Positions 43,717-49,122 of a DNA stretch of 49,122 bases are shown one piece after another. Positions within the stretch are counted from its first letter, which is position 1; each line of letters starts with the position of its first letter. Position numbers and translations under genes: made by a program. The stretch is from Acidobacteriota bacterium (GTDB lineage Bacteria; Acidobacteriota; Thermoanaerobaculia; Gp7-AA8). The stretch is taken from assembly GCA_021781455.1 (NCBI GenBank), contig JAJXWV010000063.1, forward strand, positions 1 to 49,122. Reading direction: 5' to 3'. The notes below the pieces were generated by a model. The model was not told the origin of the DNA, made no database searches, and saw only the letters and a program-made list of their open reading frames with translations.

Positions 43717-44190
43717 TCAGTGGTCCGGCACCACAACGCCGACCTTCACCGTCGATCTGCCGCGCACTCCGTTGTCGTCGATGGTGCGGGCTTCGACTCG
43801 GGCCGAAGCGCCGGAGAGAAGAAGAGCGGCGGGAAGCGTCCAGCGTTTGGAGAAGCTGAAGCGGAGGTACTTGCCTGCCTCGATCGACGCCGGATAGCCG
43901 CGGTCCGTGATGAAGCTCGGCGGAAACGTCTGGCTGCGCACGACCACGCTCTTGAAGGCCATGGCCTCGACGGTGAAGTCCTCGATCCGCACCCCCACGC
44001 CGCCCGCCTCCCGCATGATGATGTCGAAGTTCAGCTCGTACAGGTCACGACCGAGGGGATGGGCCACGATCGGATTCGGCTCCACGGAGAGCTCCAGGCG
44101 GCCGCGCAATGGGACAGCCTGTTCGTGAGGCAGACCGGAGCATCCGAAAAGCCCCAGAACAGCGGCGAGCGCGAGGATCGAGCGGCTCAT
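43717..44190 (-). CDS. Putative lipoprotein, unknown function
   Basis: A 157-residue protein with a lipoprotein signal (LFGC, Cys17) and a compact beta-rich domain (ELSVEPNPIVAHPLGRDLYE, VRIEDFTVEAMAF, SARVEARTIDDNGVRG) resembling an immunoglobulin-like or carbohydrate-associated module. The family is not recognised. It is downstream of the GH94 gene on the same strand, with a 200-base gap holding a half-copy of the ACCACAGAG repeat. Confidence 0.7.
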   Translation of the reverse strand: MSRSILALAAVLGLFGCSGLPHEQAVPLRGRLELSVEPNPIVAHPLGRDLYELNFDIIMREAGGVGVRIEDFTVEAMAFKSVVVRSQTFPPSFITDRGYPASIEAGKYLRFSFSKRWTLPAALLLSGASARVEARTIDDNGVRGRSTVKVGVVVPDH

Positions 44191-44342
44191 GGTCTCAGGC
44201 TATTCATTCGTCCGGCCGCTCCACAAGTTTCACGGACCTTCGCGCCGAAGGGGACCGACTCTGCGGCCGGCCGCCGAATCATCGATGAGCGTCTACCAAT
44301 CATCGGTTCGCCTCACCCTCATTGGGTTGCGGCCATCCGGCC

Positions 44343-44386
44343 TCTCTGTGTCCTCTGTGCTCTTTGTGGTGAGCTCTCGTGGTGAA
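44343..44386. repeat. Solitary ACCACAGAG-type end
   Basis: CTCTGTGTCCTCTGTGCTCT then TTGTGGTGA matches the right end of the composite elements at 42186 and 48651. No partner end is present, so it is a relic. Confidence 0.65.
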
Positions 44387-44392
44387 AATCTC

Positions 44393-46690
44393 TCAACCGG
44401 GAATGACGCTGCCGGCCTCCACCCGTTTCCCATCGACCCTGATCGAGTCGCCTTCGATGGCGATCTCGATCGTCTTCCCTCGCCATGGACGCGTCATCCG
44501 CACGCGATTCCATGACGGCGGCAGGCAGGGGTCGATGCGCAGGCCTTCCCACTCCGGGCGGACGCCGAAGACCCATTCCGAGACGATGCGGTGGAGCCAG
44601 GCCGCCGATCCGGTGTACCAGGTCCAGCCGGCGCGGCCGTACCACGGCGACTGCGGTCCGTCGACGTTGCCGGGCAGGACGTACGGCTCGGCCCAGTAGC
44701 GCTCCGGGTCCTTGTTGGTGGCGTCGATTGCGTCTAACAGAAATCCGACGAGCTCGCGGTCCTTCATCTTCGCCGCAGCGCCGATGGCCCACGTGGCGGC
44801 ATGAGTGTAGACGCCGCCGTTCTCGCGCAGGCCCGGCGCGTAGCGGGTGATGTAGCCGATGCGCTCGTCGGGCGTGTCGTAGGCCGGCGCCAGAAGGAGC
44901 GCCCCCGACTCGCTGACGAGATGCTCGCGCACCGCGGCCATGCAGCTTTTCGCGCGATCAGGCGGTGCGACGTCGTTGAGGACCGCCCAGGTCTGGGCGT
45001 TGAGATAGATCCTCCCCTGCTGGTTCGAGGCGCTCCCGATCTTCTCCCCCGAGTCGAGGGTGGCACGCCAGTACCAGCGGCCGTCCCAGGCCACGTCGTT
45101 GATGACGCCGACCAGCCGCTTGCGGCGCTCGTCGTAGTCGGCGGCGAACGCCGCACGTCCGGTGCGCCGATGGATCTCCGACCAGTCGCGCAGCAGCCCG
45201 GCCAGGAAGTGCCCGAGCCACACCGACTCGCCCTTCTCCTCGAGGCCGACCGCGGAGAGTCCGTCGTTCCAGTCGCCCGCGCCGATCAGCGGCAGGCCCC
45301 GAGGACTGGTGCGGCCAAAGACGCGCTCGAACGCGCGCCGCACGTGCTCCTCGAGCGGCGCCGGCGTCTCCTCGTCGAGAAACGGCGCCTGATCCGCGAG
45401 CACGCTGGCGTCGCCGGCCTCGCGGATGTAGCTCGCGGTCACGAACGAAAGCCAGAGCAGGTCGTCGGTCATTTTCGTGACGTGTCCCTGCTCGGACAGC
45501 GGGTGCCACCAGTGGTACACCGAGCCATCGGCGAACTGATGCGCAGCGTGAAGGGCGATCTGATCGCGGCAGTGCGCCGGGTCGATCGTCAGCCACACCT
45601 GCGAGTCCTGCAGCTGGTCGCGGAAGCCGAAGGCGCCGCTCTGCTGGTAATAGCCGGCACGGCCCCACAGCCGCGCGGAGATGGCCTGGTATCGGACCCA
45701 GTCGTTGATGAACGAGTCGAAACGGCGGTCGGGCGTCTCCATCCGATGTTCCGCCAGCCGTTCGCTCCACGATGCATTCACCTCCTCGAGAGCGCGCTCC
45801 ATGGTCGCGACGTCCAGCGATTTCGCCAGCAGTGACGCGGCCGCATCATGGTCGCGATCGACGGCGATCGCGAAGCCGATCGACTTCTCCTCGCCCGCCG
45901 CGAGCTCGACGGCCATGCGCATGGCCCCGACCGGATCGTGATGACGCCCGAAAAACGACGGCCACTCCGGTTCCGCGAGAGCCGCCGGCGCGCGCAGGGT
46001 TCCGTTGCGGCCGGTGAATGCGGCCTTGTCGCCTTCCGCAGTGACGACGGCGCCGGTCGTCCCGAAGCCGGCCACGTAAGGGAAGTCGCGGTTCCAGTGG
46101 CCCCAGCGCTTCGAGCCGACGTCCCACATGTGATTCCAGCCGAAGACGGCATTCTCCCGGCGAGCGGTCTCGATGAAGAGCTTGTGGAACTCGCGCCGCG
46201 GCGCGGGCGTGACCCCGCAGCACCATTCGAGATACCCGGTGAGCTCGAGCCTGCGGCTCTTCGCGCTCCGATTCCGGAGCTTCACGATCCAGAGCTCGAC
46301 GGTTTTGTGGGCGTGAGCGAAGAGCGTCCAGCTGCTGGCGATCCCGCTGTTCTCGATTTCGAAGGTCGTGTACCCGATGCCGTGACGGCAGGCGAACGAA
46401 TCGCCATCGTTCCAGACGGGCGCCGGGGAAAGAGACCACAGCGCACCCGATTCCGCGTCGCGCAGGTAGAGGAACTTGCCGCTCGTGTCGACCGCGAAAT
46501 CCTGTTGCCACCAGTTGACGACGGCCAGCTGCGAGTTGTCGATCCAGGTGAAGCCGCTGCCGCTCTGGGCGACGGCGAGGCCGAAGCGCGGGTTGGCGAT
46601 GACATTGGCCCACGGCCGCGGCGGGCGTGGATCGGTGATGACGTACTCGCGGCCATCCTCCGAGAAATGGCCGTAACGGTTGCTGGTCAT
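44393..46690 (-). CDS. GH94-family glycoside phosphorylase-like protein
   Basis: A 765-residue protein of the cellobiose/cyclic-glucan phosphorylase family (GH94), which splits beta-glucosidic bonds with inorganic phosphate. It has an N-terminal beta-sandwich (about 1-270; NPRFGLAVAQSGSGFTW), a linker, and an (alpha/alpha)6 catalytic domain with AFGFRDQLQDSQVWL, VYHWWHPL and GAGDWNDGLS, which holds the catalytic Asp. A C-terminal beta-domain follows. Which disaccharide it acts on is not clear. No signal peptide, so it is cytoplasmic. ATG 46690 is preceded by AGAGGAG; the open frame extends 96 bases further without support. Confidence 0.9.
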   Translation of the reverse strand: MTSNRYGHFSEDGREYVITDPRPPRPWANVIANPRFGLAVAQSGSGFTWIDNSQLAVVNWWQQDFAVDTSGKFLYLRDAESGALWSLSPAPVWNDGDSFACRHGIGYTTFEIENSGIASSWTLFAHAHKTVELWIVKLRNRSAKSRRLELTGYLEWCCGVTPAPRREFHKLFIETARRENAVFGWNHMWDVGSKRWGHWNRDFPYVAGFGTTGAVVTAEGDKAAFTGRNGTLRAPAALAEPEWPSFFGRHHDPVGAMRMAVELAAGEEKSIGFAIAVDRDHDAAASLLAKSLDVATMERALEEVNASWSERLAEHRMETPDRRFDSFINDWVRYQAISARLWGRAGYYQQSGAFGFRDQLQDSQVWLTIDPAHCRDQIALHAAHQFADGSVYHWWHPLSEQGHVTKMTDDLLWLSFVTASYIREAGDASVLADQAPFLDEETPAPLEEHVRRAFERVFGRTSPRGLPLIGAGDWNDGLSAVGLEEKGESVWLGHFLAGLLRDWSEIHRRTGRAAFAADYDERRKRLVGVINDVAWDGRWYWRATLDSGEKIGSASNQQGRIYLNAQTWAVLNDVAPPDRAKSCMAAVREHLVSESGALLLAPAYDTPDERIGYITRYAPGLRENGGVYTHAATWAIGAAAKMKDRELVGFLLDAIDATNKDPERYWAEPYVLPGNVDGPQSPWYGRAGWTWYTGSAAWLHRIVSEWVFGVRPEWEGLRIDPCLPPSWNRVRMTRPWRGKTIEIAIEGDSIRVDGKRVEAGSVIPG

Positions 46691-46794
46691 TCCGGGCTCC
46701 TCTTGGGGCGAACGCGATGCGGAAACCGTGCGCGTGCCGTGTCGCCGGGCGAGACTACCATTCCCCGCCAGGGAGGGCTGGCGCAAAACAGGCC

Positions 46795-46886
46795 GCGGTT
46801 GCGCGGTTCTGCGGTTCCGCGGTTACGCGGCGGGCGACAGGCGCGTGTTGATATCCACCGCGGAACCGCGCAACCGCGCAACCGCG
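46795..46886. repeat. Inverted octamer arrays (GCGGTTNC/AACCGCGC)
   Basis: Four octamers (GCGGTTGC, GCGGTTCT, GCGGTTCC, GCGGTTAC; 46795-46826) face GAACCGCG, CAACCGCG, CAACCGCG (46863-46886). The word is shared with 18034-18126, but the spacer between arms differs. Confidence 0.85.
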
Positions 46887-46903
46887 TAACCCTGCACCGG
46901 GTC

Positions 46904-47788
46904 CTACTGCTGAACGAGGAGCTTGTTCTTTGCCAGGAAGGCGTCGATCAGAGCATTGACCTCGGCCGGCTTCTCCGTGTGCAGGAAGTGGCTCACGCCG
47001 TCGAGCACGACGTAATCGAGGTTCGGGGCGAGCTTGTGTGCGTAGGCCTCGTACTCCGGAGTCCACATCGGGGTCCTGGCGTGGATCAGCAGCATCGGGA
47101 CGCGGATCGGGTCGTCGTTCCAGAGGCTGAGATCGAACATGCCGGCGGCGGTGCTGGCCACCACGTGCTGCGGCGTGGCCAGCATGACCTCGCGGATGTG
47201 CGTCTTGTACGGCGTGTCCGGCGCGGCGGCCAGCATGCCGTCGATCATCTGTGCTGCAGTGGCCTGATAGGCGGGGCCGTGCAGATTGGCCATGACCATG
47301 TCGATGGTCTTCTGGCTGGTGATCATGGCCTTGACCGAGCCGTCGAGCGAGACGATGCCCGCCGTCCGTTTCGGGTAGAGGCGGTAGAACTGCCGCGACA
47401 CCGGCATGCCCATGCTGTGGCCGACGAGCACCGCGCGCCTGACGTGGGCGTCGTCGAGAACGCGGCGGATCGCGTCGGCGAAGACGCTCTGCGTGTACTC
47501 GATCTCCGGCTTGTCGCTGGCGCCGTGGCCCGGCAGGTCGATGGCGATCACGTGCATGCGGTTCGCGAAATGCGGGACCTGCCCGGCGAAGTAGCTCATG
47601 TCGCACGTCCAGCCGTGCACGAAGACGAGAGCGTCCTTCCCGCTGCCCCACGACTTGTAATGAATGCGGCCGGTCGGTCCGCCGGCCCAGTGGGAGGGAG
47701 CGTCGCTGATGACGTCCGGGAGCGCCACGCCGGCGGAGGTGAGCATGGCGAAGAAAGCGACCGAAGCGACGCGGCGGAAGCGATTCAT
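46904..47788 (-). CDS. Exported alpha/beta hydrolase
   Basis: A 294-residue hydrolase with an N-terminal signal segment (about 1-23), oxyanion-hole HGW (58-60), nucleophile elbow GHSMG (Ser125) and a C-terminal catalytic His in DGVSHFLH. It is expected to act on an ester, amide or lactone in the periplasm or envelope, but the substrate is unknown. ATG 47788 follows GGAGG at good spacing. The methyltransferase gene ends 28 bases upstream on the same strand, so the two may be co-transcribed. Confidence 0.9.
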   Translation of the reverse strand: MNRFRRVASVAFFAMLTSAGVALPDVISDAPSHWAGGPTGRIHYKSWGSGKDALVFVHGWTCDMSYFAGQVPHFANRMHVIAIDLPGHGASDKPEIEYTQSVFADAIRRVLDDAHVRRAVLVGHSMGMPVSRQFYRLYPKRTAGIVSLDGSVKAMITSQKTIDMVMANLHGPAYQATAAQMIDGMLAAAPDTPYKTHIREVMLATPQHVVASTAAGMFDLSLWNDDPIRVPMLLIHARTPMWTPEYEAYAHKLAPNLDYVVLDGVSHFLHTEKPAEVNALIDAFLAKNKLLVQQ

Positions 47789-47816
47789 CGATGACCTCCG
47801 AGCTGTGAGCTCGGCG

Positions 47817-48551
47817 TCACGATACTCGGGCGAGCACGAACAGCGCTGTGATGGTCGGCCGGGTGCGCAGACCGGCCTCGTCGGTCTCCTCGAACGTGAA
47901 GTCGTCGATCGTCAACGAGCTGCGGCGGCGCGACGAGAAATCGGGAACTGCGCCGGGCCGGGGCTGATGGAGAAAAGTTCGGGAACGGAATCCGGCGCTG
48001 CCAAATAGCTGCAGCCAATCGTCGACGGAGAGGATCGAGCGGTGGTAGTGAATTCCGCTGTGCAGGTTCCGCTCGTTCTCGTCTCGCACCGGCGGCACGG
48101 CGACGATGACCGTCCCATCCATGGATAACACCTTTCGCGCCCCGCCGAGAAAGCGCTCGGGATGATGAAGGTGCTCGATCGAGTTCGAGGCCACGATCAC
48201 GTCCACCGATCCGGCGGGAAGGTCGAGCTGCTCGAGGCCGGCCACCTCGAAGCGAACGCCGGGTGAAGCGTAATGCCGCCGCGCGTAGCGGATGCTGGCG
48301 CGGTCGAGATCGACTCCCAGGACCGAGACCGCGCCGCGACGCGCGAGCTCCGATGTGCCGTAGCCGGTTCCACATCCGGCGTCGAGAACGCGCCGGCCCT
48401 CGCAGAATGCCGCCGCGAACCCGTAGAGCGACTGATGCGCGACGAACAGGTCGTTGGCCACACCCGGCCACACGGACTCGCTGAACGGGCGCAGGCCCGC
48501 CAGAACCTTGCGGGTTCCATTGACGATGCGCAGGAGCGTCTGATTGGTCAT
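47817..48551 (-). CDS. Class I SAM-dependent methyltransferase
   Basis: A 244-residue soluble methyltransferase with SAM-binding motif VLDAGCGTGYGT (residues 55-66), the acidic VLGVDLDRASI, and SVDVIVASNSIEHLHHPERF (motif for the post-I/IV region). It resembles the UbiE/Methyltransf_11 group, and the acceptor is unknown. ATG 48551 is used. A heptamer array lies directly upstream. Confidence 0.87.
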   Translation of the reverse strand: MTNQTLLRIVNGTRKVLAGLRPFSESVWPGVANDLFVAHQSLYGFAAAFCEGRRVLDAGCGTGYGTSELARRGAVSVLGVDLDRASIRYARRHYASPGVRFEVAGLEQLDLPAGSVDVIVASNSIEHLHHPERFLGGARKVLSMDGTVIVAVPPVRDENERNLHSGIHYHRSILSVDDWLQLFGSAGFRSRTFLHQPRPGAVPDFSSRRRSSLTIDDFTFEETDEAGLRTRPTITALFVLARVS

Positions 48552-48560
48552 GAATATTGC

Positions 48561-48588
48561 GATTTAGGATTTGAGATTGATGATTTAG
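48561..48588. repeat. Four heptamers GATTTAG
   Basis: GATTTAG, GATTTGA, GATTGAT, GATTTAG occur in perfect 7-base phase just upstream of the methyltransferase start codon. They are AT-rich in contrast to their surroundings. Confidence 0.85.
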
Positions 48589-48650
48589 GCTCTTCGTGAA
48601 CTGCAGTGCGTAGGCGGTTCGACTGTCGCCGCCCGCGACGGGTTTTCTTG

Positions 48651-48894
48651 ACCACAGAGAGCACAGAGACGCTTGCGCGATGAACTCTCTGTACCACTAA
48701 CTCGAAGGTTCTGCGCGCCGGGCGAAGATTTCCTTGAAGAAACGGCAGGGCGACCGGTCCCCTCGCCTCCGTGCTCCCCGACGAACAACCTCGCAGAATT
48801 GACCCGCACGGGGCGAGGGGACCTATGAGGCTAGCTTCAGTTGCGGGCGATTGGAGCGAGCCTGTGCTGTGCTCTCTGTGTGCTCTGTGGTGAA
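48651..48894. mobile_element. Composite ACCACAGAG-ended element, inverted copy
   Basis: The ends are ACCACAGAG (48651-48659) and CTCTGTGGT (48883-48891). Inner blocks GCGAAGATTTCCTTG, GGGCGACCGGTCCCCTCGCC and GGGGCGAGGGGACCTATGAG are the reverse complements of blocks at 42241-42348, so it is an inverted relative of the 42186 element with a different middle. Between it and 49045 no gene was seen. Confidence 0.75.
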
Positions 48895-49045
48895 AAAACA
48901 AGCGAGCCGATACCTTAGCTGCGTCTCGGACAATTCAGCTGACTCATGTGGGATCGCTAATCTTTGGCCAGCGCACCATCATCGTGTAGATGTCACCCCA
49001 ATGGCCTTAAGTTAAGCGACACTATGGCCGAAGTGGGAGGGTGTG

Positions 49046-49122
49046 ATGGGCGGCCAGAGGAAAGAACGAGACCTGGAAGGGTTGGGTGTGTTGGATGTGG
49101 CGTTTCCGCTTGAGGAAGTGCG
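49046..49122 (+). CDS. IS4-family transposase, N-terminal fragment (cut by window edge)
   Basis: Only 25 codons are visible (MGGQRKERDLEGLGVLDVAF, then PLEEV). They resemble the start of the IS4-type N-terminal domain, in which a short leader is followed by an AFPLEEV-like helix. GGGAGG precedes ATG 49046. The sequence GGCCTTAAGTTAAGCGACAC (49001-49020) just upstream may be part of the element's left end, but the end cannot be fixed without the other side. Confidence 0.5.
   Translation, partial: MGGQRKERDLEGLGVLDVAFPLEEV

Noticed and set aside
45848-47794. 648-residue plus-strand frame across the GH94 and hydrolase genes
   Set aside because: Shadow frame that crosses two convincing minus-strand genes and their gap repeat.

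Overview
The window is GC-rich, gene-dense bacterial chromosome. It holds about 39 intact protein genes, one tRNA, one clear pseudogene, two small toxin-antitoxin modules and many palindromic or tandem intergenic repeats. The gene set suggests a Gram-negative, outer-membrane bacterium with menaquinone-type or cytochrome-based respiration, most likely Acidobacteriota or a close relative. The signs are a carboxypeptidase-regulatory TonB-dependent receptor, an S46 peptidase, a Qrc/ACIII-type iron-sulfur complex, a multihaem sensor kinase and a Ser/Thr kinase with a zinc ribbon. This taxonomic placement is an inference from gene content only.

Layout. 0-6.4 kb: a 3-hydroxyacyl-CoA dehydrogenase, an MFS exporter, a PRPP synthetase paired with nicotinate phosphoribosyltransferase (NAD salvage) and a YebC-type regulator. 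6.5-16.8 kb: a DPP7-like S46 peptidase, an SPFH/GYF_2 protein, a beta-decarboxylating dehydrogenase, a LIG-POL LigD, two coupled small proteins, a TonB-like protein, a lipoprotein and an L,D-transpeptidase. 17-20 kb: tRNA-Arg(CCT), an ECF sigma factor behind a perfect CRP/FNR-type half-site palindrome, a large PIN-like protein and a broken Ser/Thr kinase gene. 20.1-28.9 kb: an exported protein, then a seven-gene redox cluster. This cluster has a small membrane protein, a Cys-rich GcvH-like protein, a pentahaem cytochrome c, a Tat-exported molybdopterin-family subunit, a four-cluster ferredoxin, an NrfD-type membrane subunit and a second, membrane-anchored GcvH-like protein. 28.9-30.7 kb: two VapC-type modules on either side of a decayed CRISPR-like array. 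31.1-34.6 kb: a compact operon of a c-haem sensor histidine kinase, an archaemetzincin and a sigma-54 activator. 35-39.5 kb: a TonB-dependent receptor followed by a GT-C/TPR glycosyltransferase. 39.6-43.5 kb: a four-gene corrinoid methyl-transfer set ending on homocysteine. 43.7-48.6 kb: a lipoprotein, a GH94-type phosphorylase, an alpha/beta hydrolase and a methyltransferase. The right edge cuts into an IS4-type transposase.

How the genes work together. The redox cluster has the order and composition of a Qrc-like quinone:cytochrome complex. It is unusual in carrying two GcvH-fold proteins that both lack the lipoyl lysine and both carry extra cysteine motifs. The haem-sensing kinase and sigma-54 activator nearby are plausible regulators of it, and a near-consensus -24/-12 element lies upstream of its first gene. 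The corrinoid genes together supply every part of methionine synthase except the folate-binding domain, so another methyl donor is implied.

The most unusual non-coding feature is the intergenic DNA. At about ten junctions there is a short array of a 7- or 8-base word, usually facing an inverted array of the same word. The word differs at each site but the architecture is the same. Longer elements with inverted ends (ACCACAGAG-ended and GTCACTCTGAGCCGGCG-ended) add further structure.
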